This document shows, piece by piece, positions 55,348 through 63,427 of a DNA stretch of 64,000 nucleotides. How positions within the stretch are numbered: position 1 is the first letter of the stretch; every line of letters starts with the position of its first letter. The stretch spans positions 1,219,160-1,283,159 of the forward strand of contig NC_015680.1 in assembly GCF_000215995.1 (NCBI RefSeq), in the 5' to 3' direction. The notes below the pieces were generated by a model. It saw only the letters and a list, made by a program, of their open reading frames with translations, ran no database searches and was not told where the DNA came from. Source of the DNA: Pyrococcus yayanosii CH1 (GTDB lineage Archaea; Methanobacteriota_B; Thermococci; Thermococcales; Thermococcaceae). A program made the translations under genes and the position numbers.

Positions 55348-55604
55348 TGTACATCATTGTAGTTTACGACGTTGACGTAAAGCGCGTCGCGAAGGTTCAC
55401 CGCTTTCTCAGGACTCACCTCCACTGGCGCCAGAACAGCGTCTTTGAGGGGGAAGTGAGCAGGGCCCAGCTCTACGAGATAAAGCGGACGCTGGAGGGGC
55501 TAATTGGCGACGGAGACTCGGTCCTAATCTATGAACTCCCAACTGGGAACTTCACCCTCCACGTAATCGGGACCGACAAGAACCCTGCGGGGGAGATAAT
55601 TTGA
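55347..55604 (+). CDS. cas2: Cas2
   Basis: Structural partner of Cas1 in spacer capture. 85 residues starting MYIIVVYDVDVKRVAKVHRF, with Asp in YDVD and the family helix AQLYEIKRTLEGLI. The ATG overlaps the cas1 stop and the TGA overlaps the TTG of cas4, so translation is coupled. Confidence 0.95.
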   Translation: MYIIVVYDVDVKRVAKVHRFLRTHLHWRQNSVFEGEVSRAQLYEIKRTLEGLIGDGDSVLIYELPTGNFTLHVIGTDKNPAGEII

Positions 55605-56089
55605 GGACAACCGGCGTTATGGTTCAGTACTACTTCACCTGCAAAAGGGAACTCTGGTTCTTCTCAAGGGGGATTAACTTCGACTTTGAGAACGAGGACA
55701 TGCTTATAGGGCGGCTGATCCACAGGGAGAGCCACGAGCGGGACTGGAAGGAAATATTTCTCGGCGACATCAGGCTCGATGCTGTGAGGAGGCGCGGCAA
55801 ACTGTTGGTGATTGAAATCAAAAAGAGCTCCAAGCTTGAGGAGCCGGCCAGATGGCAGCTGAAGTACTACCTCTACATCCTCCGCAAAGCTGGGGTGGAA
55901 GCTGATGGGGTGATTTCATACCCCCGCGAGGGCCGGCGCGAGAAAATAACCCTAACTGAGGAGGACATCACGGTACTCGAAGACGCCCTGAAAGACATCG
56001 AAAGGATTATATCCCTTGAAAGACCACCTCCGGCAGAGAAAAAGCCCTACTGCCGGCGCTGTGCGTACAGGGACTTCTGCTGGGTGTAG
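55601..56089 (+). CDS. cas4: Cas4 nuclease
   Basis: RecB-like Fe-S nuclease that trims prespacers and helps choose PAM and orientation. 162 residues: N-terminal Cys in YYFTCKRELWFF, His in GRLIHRESH, catalytic Asp and E-x-K in LDAVRRRGKLLVIEIKKSS, QLKYYLYIL and the C-terminal cluster CRRCAYRDFC. Starts at TTG 55601. Confidence 0.94.
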   Translation: MRTTGVMVQYYFTCKRELWFFSRGINFDFENEDMLIGRLIHRESHERDWKEIFLGDIRLDAVRRRGKLLVIEIKKSSKLEEPARWQLKYYLYILRKAGVEADGVISYPREGRREKITLTEEDITVLEDALKDIERIISLERPPPAEKKPYCRRCAYRDFCWV

Positions 56090-56092
56090 GCA

Positions 56093-58171
56093 ATGGACTG
56101 GGAGGAGCTGATTGCGCTAATGAAAACGAGGATGGCCAAACCTGGGAAGAGCTTATACGAGCACTCCCTCGGCGTCCGAAGAGAAGCGGAGAAGCTTCTG
56201 AAGAGGATACCCCACGACAAATCCCTCGATGATTGCATTCTCAGGCACGCCTTCCTCCACGACGTTGGCAAGCTCGACGACAGGTTCCAGGCCAAGCTGG
56301 AAGGGAAGAGAAAGAGGGCACCTCCCCACGCGTACCTTGGCATTGAGGTTGCGTCTCTCTTCCTCGACTGCGACGAGCCCTACAGGACGATTGCGCTGCT
56401 CTCGATACTCACCCACCACAGCGACCTTCACGAGGGGCTCTACCAGAGGGAGATAGAGGAAAACGAAAAGCTAATGGTGGACGGGAAAGTTATATCCAGC
56501 CCAGCAGAGACCGTTAGGAACCTTCGGGAGGCAATTTTTTACGAGGATTTAATCTACGACCATGGGCTTGACCCTGTTGAGCTCAGAAACCTGTACACCC
56601 TCTTCAACGGCGTTCTAAGGCTCGCCGACTGGCTGGACAGTGCGGGCCTCGGGGCGGAGTCGTACCATCTGGATTCCGGACACAGCGTTCACCAGAGGGT
56701 TATTGAATACCTAAGGAGAAGGGGCCACGAGCTGAGGCCCTACCAGAGGGCGGTCATCGGAAAGGGCGGCGGCTACTTCAGGCTGCCCACCGGTGACGGG
56801 AAAACCGAGACAAGCCTCTTAGCAACGCCAGACAGCGTTTCAAAGGTGGTCTATTCCCTCCCCACGATAACCACGACCGAGGCCATGAGAACGCGCTTCG
56901 AGGCGATGTTTGGAAGGGACAAAGTTTCGTTCTCCCACAGCATGCTTTTCCTGAGCCTCTACCACAGGGGAGAGCTCGACAAGAAGTTAATCCACAGATA
57001 CGCGATGAAGCCAATATTCATCTCAACGGTTGACCAGGTTCTTCTGGCGTTCCTCAACTACCCGCGCTTTCCGGTCAGGGAGTTTGCACTGAGAAACGCC
57101 CACTGGATAATAGACGAAATCCACGCATACACGCCCTACACCCTATCCCTCATACTCAACGCCATTGAGCACGCGATAAAGCACCTCAACACGAGGGTAA
57201 CCGTCATGTCCGCGACCCTGCCGAACCTCCTCGCGGAAGAGCTTGAAAAGAGAGGATTGAAGCCTCTTATCTCCCCGAAAAGCGTCGAGAGCAGATACAG
57301 ACTGAGGAAGAGGGTTGAAGTCAGGGTAAGAAACGAACCTCTGATGAACGCGATAGACGAGATAGCACGTGAGAATGGAAGGGTTCTGGTCGTTGCAAAT
57401 ACGGTCTCGCGCGCTGTGAGAATCTACGGGGAGCTGAGGAGAAGGAGAAAAGACGTTTACCTTTTCCACTCCCGCTTCATCAACGAGGACAAGAGGAAAA
57501 AGATGAGACTGGTGGAGAAAATCGAGAAAGGCATCCTAGTGGCGACTCAGGTGGTGGAGGTTTCCCTCGACATAGACTACGATGTGATGTACACGGAGGC
57601 CGCGCCGATCGATGCACTTGTCCAGCGCTTCGGCAGGGTGAACCGGAGGGGCCTGAAAAAGGGCAGGGTTTACATCTTCGAGCCTGAAGGAAAGAGGGCG
57701 TACCTCCCCTACGACAGGGCAGCTTTCAACGCGAGCCTAAACCTCCTGGGGGAGCTTGAGCAAATCGGGAGCGAGCTGGATTTGTTAAGAATCAACGACA
57801 GGTTTTACGAAGAGATATGGGGTCGGTATGAGAGAGCTATCAACGGCAGGCCGCCGCTGGTGAAGCTGAGGGACGTTACCCGCTGGTCCCTGGCTGAAAA
57901 GTACCTCTCGACGAGGGACGCTTTCATAACCCTGCCCGCCGTTCCGAGGCCATTCCTTGATGAGGCCATAGACTACGCGAGCAGGTGGGAGGAGATGAGC
58001 CACGAGGAGCGCCTTAAAGCGGCAGTTTACGTGATTGAACACACCGTCAACGTGCCGATATGGACTTTGAAAGAGCACTTGCACCACAGCGATGACCTTT
58101 ACGATGTCTTTGGGGTCTTTGGAGTCGAGCTGGAGTACGACAGCGAGACAGGATTGTTGGAAGAGCTTTGA
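56093..58171 (+). CDS. cas3: Cas3, HD nuclease-helicase
   Basis: Destroys target DNA recruited by the type I Cascade. 692 residues: HD domain with His in LYEHSLGVRR and HDVGK (His56, Asp57) and LTHHSD near residue 110; superfamily 2 helicase with Walker A LPTGDGKTE near residue 230, DEIH near residue 342, motif III SATLP and motif VI QRFGRVNRRG near residue 510. Domain order HD-helicase is that of a complete Cas3. It ends the adaptation and interference operon. GTGTAGGCA precedes the ATG. Confidence 0.95.
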   Translation: MDWEELIALMKTRMAKPGKSLYEHSLGVRREAEKLLKRIPHDKSLDDCILRHAFLHDVGKLDDRFQAKLEGKRKRAPPHAYLGIEVASLFLDCDEPYRTIALLSILTHHSDLHEGLYQREIEENEKLMVDGKVISSPAETVRNLREAIFYEDLIYDHGLDPVELRNLYTLFNGVLRLADWLDSAGLGAESYHLDSGHSVHQRVIEYLRRRGHELRPYQRAVIGKGGGYFRLPTGDGKTETSLLATPDSVSKVVYSLPTITTTEAMRTRFEAMFGRDKVSFSHSMLFLSLYHRGELDKKLIHRYAMKPIFISTVDQVLLAFLNYPRFPVREFALRNAHWIIDEIHAYTPYTLSLILNAIEHAIKHLNTRVTVMSATLPNLLAEELEKRGLKPLISPKSVESRYRLRKRVEVRVRNEPLMNAIDEIARENGRVLVVANTVSRAVRIYGELRRRRKDVYLFHSRFINEDKRKKMRLVEKIEKGILVATQVVEVSLDIDYDVMYTEAAPIDALVQRFGRVNRRGLKKGRVYIFEPEGKRAYLPYDRAAFNASLNLLGELEQIGSELDLLRINDRFYEEIWGRYERAINGRPPLVKLRDVTRWSLAEKYLSTRDAFITLPAVPRPFLDEAIDYASRWEEMSHEERLKAAVYVIEHTVNVPIWTLKEHLHHSDDLYDVFGVFGVELEYDSETGLLEEL

Positions 58172-58225
58172 TTCTCTCTGGGCTGCCAGGCTTCCGGTTC
58201 CTGCCCCCAAGTGGAACCTGATAGT

Positions 58226-58360
58226 ATGATAGACGTGCTCATGGGCCTCCTCGTGTGGCTGGCTATGCTGTGGCTTATGTGGGCCTTTGTCAGAGCCATG
58301 ATGGACTGGGTAGACGAGATTTTAGCCAGTATCCTGGAGGAAATTCTGAATAGAAAGTAA
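58226..58360 (+). CDS. Small single-span membrane protein (44 aa)
   Basis: Reads MIDVLMGLLVWLAMLWLMWA followed by FVRAMMDWVDEILASILEE and NRK. One membrane helix then an amphipathic acidic helix. It begins 55 bp after cas3 on the same strand; no clear ribosome site. No family recognised; whether it belongs to the CRISPR locus is unknown. Confidence 0.4.
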   Translation: MIDVLMGLLVWLAMLWLMWAFVRAMMDWVDEILASILEEILNRK

Positions 58361-58385
58361 AATAGCAGCGGAAGGTGAGAAGTGC

Positions 58386-59027
58386 TCAATCCTCAAGCCA
58401 AATCTCGAGCCTCTGCTTGCCCCTCCCTATGCTGGATCGCTTGAGCTTCTTTATGTGCCCCACTTCTTTAATGTCCCTCACGTGGGTCCCGCCGCATGGA
58501 ATTACCTCGAAGTCCCTTATCTGCGTGTATCGCGTTTCCCCTTCCCACCATATCTTGACCTCGCCTCCCTCGTCCACGTAGCGGTTGAAGAGCTCGATTA
58601 TTTGCTCCTTGAATTTGTTCAGGTTCTCGGGATAGGCTACGTCGTAGCGACCCTTTTCAGCGCTCATACCGCTCCCAACAAGCTCCCAGTTGCCCTCCCC
58701 AAGAATTTCGTTAAGGACGTGCTCAAGCAGGTGCATTGCCGTGTGTATCCTCATGAGCCTGTAACGGTAATCCCAGTCGAGCTTTAGCTCGACCTCATCT
58801 CCAACCTTAAACTTCTCCGGCTCCGCAACCACGTGCCAGACATCTTCGCCGTCCTTGTAGACGTCGAGGACTTCAACACCGTTTATCGTCCCTCTGTCAT
58901 GAGGCTGGCCACCGCCTGTGGGGTAGAATATCGTTTGGTCAAGGAGGAGGGCCCTATCTTTAACCTCAAGAACCCTCGCCTCCGCCTCCTTAAGGTAAGC
59001 ATCCTCGTAGTAGAGCTTCCTCGTCAT
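58386..59027 (-). CDS. alaX: AlaX, alanyl-tRNA editing hydrolase
   Basis: Frees tRNA-Ala mischarged with Ser or Gly, a stand-alone version of the AlaRS editing domain. 213 residues; the zinc and catalytic motifs are HTAMHLL near residue 97 and CGGTHV near residue 180, with FYPTGGGQPHDRG near residue 37. The length fits the AlaX-M type that has the glycine motif. Minus strand, facing the small membrane ORF. Confidence 0.94.
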   Translation of the reverse strand: MTRKLYYEDAYLKEAEARVLEVKDRALLLDQTIFYPTGGGQPHDRGTINGVEVLDVYKDGEDVWHVVAEPEKFKVGDEVELKLDWDYRYRLMRIHTAMHLLEHVLNEILGEGNWELVGSGMSAEKGRYDVAYPENLNKFKEQIIELFNRYVDEGGEVKIWWEGETRYTQIRDFEVIPCGGTHVRDIKEVGHIKKLKRSSIGRGKQRLEIWLED

Positions 59028-59097
59028 GCAAATCCCCCCACTAATTCAAGAGGTCAAGGTAAATATACCTTTCCACCCTATACACTGTGGTGAGAAT

Positions 59098-59508
59098 ATG
59101 GACATGCGCGCTCCCGTAAAGGTTTACATGACCAAGAAGCTGATAGGTGTGAAACCGACGACCAGCGTTCAAGAGGCATCCAAGATAATGATGGAGTTCG
59201 ATGTGGGCTCCCTCGTCGTCGTTGACGATGATGGAAACGTGGTCGGCTTCTTCACAAAGAGCGACGTCATAAGGAGGGTCATCGTCCCGGGCCTGCCCTA
59301 CGACACGCCCGTTAGTGAGATAATGACGAAAGACCTCATAACGGTGAACTCAAGCACACCTCTCGGCGAGGTCCTCAAGGTCATGGCCCAGTACAGGATA
59401 AAGCACATCCTCGTGGAGGAGGAGGGCAAGATAGTCGGCATATTTACACTGAGCGACCTCCTTGAGGCCAGCAGGAGAAAGCTGGAAACGGCGATATCAA
59501 CGGAGTGA
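59098..59508 (+). CDS. Two-CBS-domain protein (136 aa)
   Basis: Two CBS modules (YMTKKLIGVKPTTSVQEASK and IMTKDLITVNSSTPLGEVLK), the fold that binds adenine nucleotides and senses energy state. Start ATG 59098 follows GGTGAGAAT; the open frame goes farther upstream across the alaX promoter. It ends 6 bp before the phosphoesterase gene, so the pair may be co-regulated or interact. Confidence 0.88.
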   Translation: MDMRAPVKVYMTKKLIGVKPTTSVQEASKIMMEFDVGSLVVVDDDGNVVGFFTKSDVIRRVIVPGLPYDTPVSEIMTKDLITVNSSTPLGEVLKVMAQYRIKHILVEEEGKIVGIFTLSDLLEASRRKLETAISTE

Positions 59509-59514
59509 TGACTC

Positions 59515-61026
59515 ATGCTGATAGCCCATATAAGCGACACCCATATCACGAACGAGAGCGCCTTCAAGGCCTACGCCTACGACCTCATAGTCAACGAGAT
59601 AAACACGAGACCATTCGACCTTGTCATTCACACGGGCGATGTAACAAATAACGGCCTGCGCGAAGAATACGAGCACGCAAGCTACCTCCTAAAGAAGATA
59701 GAAAAGCCCTTGGTCGTCGTACCGGGCAATCACGACGCGAGGAACGTGGGCTATGAGCTATTCGAGAGATACATCGGGCCGCTCTTCGGGGTTTACGAGT
59801 GGGAGTATGGAGTCGTAATTTGGGTGGATTCCACGATACCTGACCTCAGCGACGGGAGGATTGGTGGCTATAAATTCAGATGGCTCAAAGCAAAGCTCGA
59901 GGAGTACAGCCACAAGAGGATAAAGATAGCGGCCGCACACCACCACCTCGTCCCCCTTCCGGACACGGGTAGGGAGAGAAACGTCCTCTTCAACGCCGGC
60001 GATGTTCTCGACCTCCTCCTCAGCCACGACGTGAACCTGTATCTTTGCGGCCATAAGCACGTCCCCAACGTCTACAGAATCGAAGACCTCGTTATAGCCA
60101 ATGCAGGCTGCACATCCTGCCGAAAGACGAGGAAAGGGGACGTGAACAGCTACAACATAATAAAAATCAACGGAGACGGGCGCGTGAAAGTCGTCATAAG
60201 GAGGGTCACGGGCGAGGAGGTCAGAAGGGAGTACAAGCCGATTAAGCCCAAGATATTCGTGCCGAAAGGTAGGAGGCTACTCAGGATGGTTCAGATCGCC
60301 GAGAGCAATGTCTCCGACAGGGTATACTTCAGGAGGAAAATCCTAGAGAACGCGATAAGGGCTATAAACGAGAAGTACAGGCCCGACATCGTCATCCACT
60401 GTGGGGACATCGTTGAGAAGGGAATAGAACGCTACTATGACATGGCGGTTGAATTCTACGAGAAAGTTCATGCGGAAAAGCTCTTCGTCCCCGGCCACAA
60501 CGACATAACATACCTTGGCTACGACCTCTTCAGGGAACACTTCGGGGAGCCAGAGCCCGTGGAAGTCGGAGACTTCGTCTTCATACCAATTCTCAGCGCC
60601 CAGTACGAGACCCCGATAGGAGTCGTTGGAAGGATTGGGCAGAAAATACTCAAGAATTTCCTTCAGGATTTTTCGGAGAAGTTTAGGGTCGTCGTTATGC
60701 ACCATAACATAGTTCCCATACCAAGGAGCAGGGAGCTGGGCTTCCTGGAAGATGCAGGCAACGTCCTGAAGATAGTGACGGATGATGAGACAGAGCTCGT
60801 CCTTACGGGACATGGTGGAAATGCCCACGCCGTGAGGGTTGAGAGAACACCCATCATCAACGCGGGAAGCGTAAGCTGGGAGCTCCACAGGAACCCCTTC
60901 GGAAACAGCTTCAACCTAATAGACGTCTATGAGGACATGATCGTCGTCTTCGAAATACAGGCCACCTGGGGGAGCAGAAAACTCCTCGGAATGTGGAAGC
61001 TCAAGGGGGATCTGCCGTGGAAGTGA
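59515..61026 (+). CDS. Tandem metallophosphoesterase (503 aa)
   Basis: Two calcineurin-like phosphoesterase domains in one chain. The first (residues about 1-240) has all metal motifs: DTHIT, GDVTNNG, GNHD, HHH and GHKH. The second (about 260-495) has lost some: the first motif reads AESNVSD, then HCGDIVEKG, GHND instead of GNHD, HHN and GHGGNAH. So the first is probably catalytic and the second structural or regulatory. Substrate unknown; cyclic nucleotide or phosphoprotein hydrolysis are the usual options. Stop is one base from the convergent neighbour's end. Confidence 0.87.
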   Translation: MLIAHISDTHITNESAFKAYAYDLIVNEINTRPFDLVIHTGDVTNNGLREEYEHASYLLKKIEKPLVVVPGNHDARNVGYELFERYIGPLFGVYEWEYGVVIWVDSTIPDLSDGRIGGYKFRWLKAKLEEYSHKRIKIAAAHHHLVPLPDTGRERNVLFNAGDVLDLLLSHDVNLYLCGHKHVPNVYRIEDLVIANAGCTSCRKTRKGDVNSYNIIKINGDGRVKVVIRRVTGEEVRREYKPIKPKIFVPKGRRLLRMVQIAESNVSDRVYFRRKILENAIRAINEKYRPDIVIHCGDIVEKGIERYYDMAVEFYEKVHAEKLFVPGHNDITYLGYDLFREHFGEPEPVEVGDFVFIPILSAQYETPIGVVGRIGQKILKNFLQDFSEKFRVVVMHHNIVPIPRSRELGFLEDAGNVLKIVTDDETELVLTGHGGNAHAVRVERTPIINAGSVSWELHRNPFGNSFNLIDVYEDMIVVFEIQATWGSRKLLGMWKLKGDLPWK

Positions 61027-61893
61027 TCATAGAAGCACCCTTATCCTTATTCCCTTCTCCTCTTCGATACCCCTAAGAAGGAAGCGCACCTTTTCCACGT
61101 CAAGAGGTCTAACCCTAAGCTCTTCATACGCCTTCTGGAGGGCTCTCTTCTCCTTGCCCTCAGAAACCGATGAGGCGAGAAACCTGAGGACTGCCAGAAG
61201 CACTCCTTTCACGCTCCTCTCCTCGAGAGGGATGAACTTCCACGTACCCTCGAACACGTAAACACCCTTCGGCCTCTCGCTGCCCGTCAATAAGTCAACG
61301 GGAACCGCTCTTCCACTGAGGGACAAAGAGAGCAAGTAGTCGACTATTTTCTCATCCTCAATGCCGGCCCCCTTAAGCTGCATCGTCCCTTCCTCAATGG
61401 CCCTAAGAGCCCTTGAGAGCTCTTCAAGTCTTTCTATCCTGCCCTTGGACAGGAGCGAAAGCCTCAAGGTAGCCCTCTCAAGAGGTTCCTCTCTCAGATC
61501 GACGACGAAGAGTATTCTATCCTTTAAGCTCCTCCCCTCTTCAAAGGACTTGAAGGCAATCCAGACGGCCCCGTTGCTCGCGATACCGTATCTGACGCCC
61601 ATGTTAAAGCAGTATTTTCCGAGCTGAAGGAGGACGTCCTCCTTAAGGACGTTCACGCTGAGGTTCTTCGCCTCCAAAAAGGCTACGACCCTGCCCCCCT
61701 TGATGAGAGCATAGTCCGCCCTGCCTTCCGATGTCCTTTCCTCAGGTCGCACTTCTCCAGGATCCTCCACGTTCCAACCGAGGGCCCTAAGAACAGGGAG
61801 TATGAGGTGCTGCTTAACGGCCTCTTCGTTTCGAAGGTACAGATCCAAGTGTCCCTCGATTCGCATCACGACATCCTTGAGGAGCTCCAGCAT
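61027..61893 (-). CDS. Type I restriction R-subunit N-domain-like PD-(D/E)XK protein (288 aa)
   Basis: The N-terminal 140 residues resemble the nuclease domain at the start of HsdR-type proteins: NEEAVKQHLILPVLRALGWN, then GRADYALIKGGRVVAFLEAK near residues 56-75 with the Asp and E-x-K of a PD-(D/E)XK site, and a helix with QLGKYCF. There is no helicase part and no methylase or specificity gene nearby, so this is a solitary domain plus a C-terminal helical region. Stand-alone members occur widely in archaea; function unknown. Confidence 0.75.
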   Translation of the reverse strand: MLELLKDVVMRIEGHLDLYLRNEEAVKQHLILPVLRALGWNVEDPGEVRPEERTSEGRADYALIKGGRVVAFLEAKNLSVNVLKEDVLLQLGKYCFNMGVRYGIASNGAVWIAFKSFEEGRSLKDRILFVVDLREEPLERATLRLSLLSKGRIERLEELSRALRAIEEGTMQLKGAGIEDEKIVDYLLSLSLSGRAVPVDLLTGSERPKGVYVFEGTWKFIPLEERSVKGVLLAVLRFLASSVSEGKEKRALQKAYEELRVRPLDVEKVRFLLRGIEEEKGIRIRVLL

Positions 61894-61949
61894 GCCTGCA
61901 GCCCCAACCCTTTTAACGGGTGGGGAGATAAAAAGCTTGGTGGTATCTC

Positions 61950-62768
61950 GTGTGTAGGATCCTCATTGCCGTCGGCGAGGGGTTCAGGATGAGGCCCCTC
62001 GTCGAAGCAACAATAAAGGCGGCCGAAAACGACCCATACAAGGCCGCGAGAGGGAAGGGAAACCAGCATAAGGACGGATGGGGATACGTTCTACTTACGA
62101 AGGAGAGTCTCACGCACTACCGCTCGACGAAGCCTATATTTGAGGATGACAAAGCTTACAAGCTGAAAGACTCCCTGAAAGGTTTTTCTGTCCTCCTTCT
62201 CCACGCGAGAGCCGCAAGTCAGGGGAACAAGAAGCTGTTCAACGTTCAGCCCTTTTCTTACCCAAGCCCTCACGGCTACCAGCTCTTCTTCATGCACAAC
62301 GGCGACCTGAGAAAGGACCTAATCCTCGAAGGACTTAGGCTTCCGAAGGAGGAATTCAAAGATGTCTCAGACTCATTCGTCGCCGGCCTCTACCTCTCTC
62401 TCTTCCTCAGGGACACTGAAAAGGACTCCATCCTCGAGAGGATGGCTCTCCTCAAGCCCACCGTCATAACTTCCCTGAACACGGGGGGTGTCTTCGTGAC
62501 GCCAGAGGGGGATGTAAAGGTCTTCGGGACGGCCTACATGAGAGAGGAGCACTGGGAGGAAGAAAGCGAGAAGAACTACATGAGAGTCCTGGAGTTCTAC
62601 GGCGCCGACCTCTTCGCCCTCGTATCCTCCACAGCCGAGCTGTACACCTTCCTTCCCCTCGACCCCGCGGAAAACGGAACCCTCTACTACGTGATTGCAG
62701 ACTTCGAGAGGGAAAGCTTCACGGTTGAGAAGCTCGCCTTGGAGCTCCCAGAATCTCCAGAGGAGTGA
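61950..62768 (+). CDS. Class II glutamine amidotransferase-like Ntn hydrolase (272 aa)
   Basis: GTG then Cys2 (MCRILIAVGEGF), the N-terminal nucleophile exposed after Met removal, followed by HKDGWGYV near residue 40 and LLHARAAS near residue 81, the class II GATase signature with the Arg and Gly that bind glutamine. No synthase domain is attached, as in the YafJ/GAT-II type. Function unknown. GGTGGTATCTC precedes the start. The 3' end overlaps the DUF257 gene by 50 bp tail to tail. Confidence 0.85.
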   Translation: MCRILIAVGEGFRMRPLVEATIKAAENDPYKAARGKGNQHKDGWGYVLLTKESLTHYRSTKPIFEDDKAYKLKDSLKGFSVLLLHARAASQGNKKLFNVQPFSYPSPHGYQLFFMHNGDLRKDLILEGLRLPKEEFKDVSDSFVAGLYLSLFLRDTEKDSILERMALLKPTVITSLNTGGVFVTPEGDVKVFGTAYMREEHWEEESEKNYMRVLEFYGADLFALVSSTAELYTFLPLDPAENGTLYYVIADFERESFTVEKLALELPESPEE

Positions 62769-63381
62769 TCTCTATGGATATACCCTCTAATCCCACGTTG
62801 GCGGACTTTACAACCTCAAGGGTGAGGTTCTTTCTCCTCGCCCACCTAACGATCGAAGTTGACACCTCCCTGAGAAGAGCCACTATTTCCTGCTGATTGG
62901 CCTCTAAGGAATCTACGTTTATGAAGTAGTAAGCTATCCTCCTCCTGTTCCCAACGAAGGATGTTATGTTCTTTACGATTCTCATTGCCTCCTCTTTGGT
63001 GGTGAGACTAAGCAATTTGTGCATGCCGAGAACAGGGTTCAGGAAGAAATCCCCTTTAATCTTGGAGAACACGTAAGAGTAATACCTGAAGTCTAGAGCG
63101 TACTTGTCTAGGTCCACCCTGCCAAGAACGTCGCCATATTCCCTGACACCTCCGATCTTGATTGTTTTGACTCCCCGGATGTCCTCGGGATCAACGCCCA
63201 TGGCCACAAGTCTTTCGTAGAACTCTGGGAAGGTGTCGGCTATGTCGTCAACTAGAACCTCCTTGCCCGACTTCAGGAGTATATAGAACAGCAGTTCAGG
63301 GGATGAATCCGAGGTATACTCCACGAGGACCGTTTCACCAGGGTAAAATGACAGCATTACTTCCATGATGCTGTTCAACAT
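62719..63381 (-). CDS. DUF257-family protein (220 aa)
   Basis: A protein of the Thermococcales-restricted DUF257 family, recognised from its beginning YPGETVLVEYTSDSSPELLF and the layout of a RecA/KaiC-like fold without a Walker A motif: VDDIADTFPEFYERLVAMGV and YYFINVDSLEANQQEIVALL. Function unknown. Residues near the C-terminus are encoded opposite the end of the amidotransferase gene. ATG 63381 is used; an ATG five codons later (MEVMLSFYPGE) is possible. Confidence 0.72.
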   Translation of the reverse strand: MLNSIMEVMLSFYPGETVLVEYTSDSSPELLFYILLKSGKEVLVDDIADTFPEFYERLVAMGVDPEDIRGVKTIKIGGVREYGDVLGRVDLDKYALDFRYYSYVFSKIKGDFFLNPVLGMHKLLSLTTKEEAMRIVKNITSFVGNRRRIAYYFINVDSLEANQQEIVALLREVSTSIVRWARRKNLTLEVVKSANVGLEGISIEITPLEILGAPRRASQP

Positions 63382-63427
63382 CTTCCCCCCATAGGAAATC
63401 TTCGCGCTTCTTAATAAACGTTATGGG

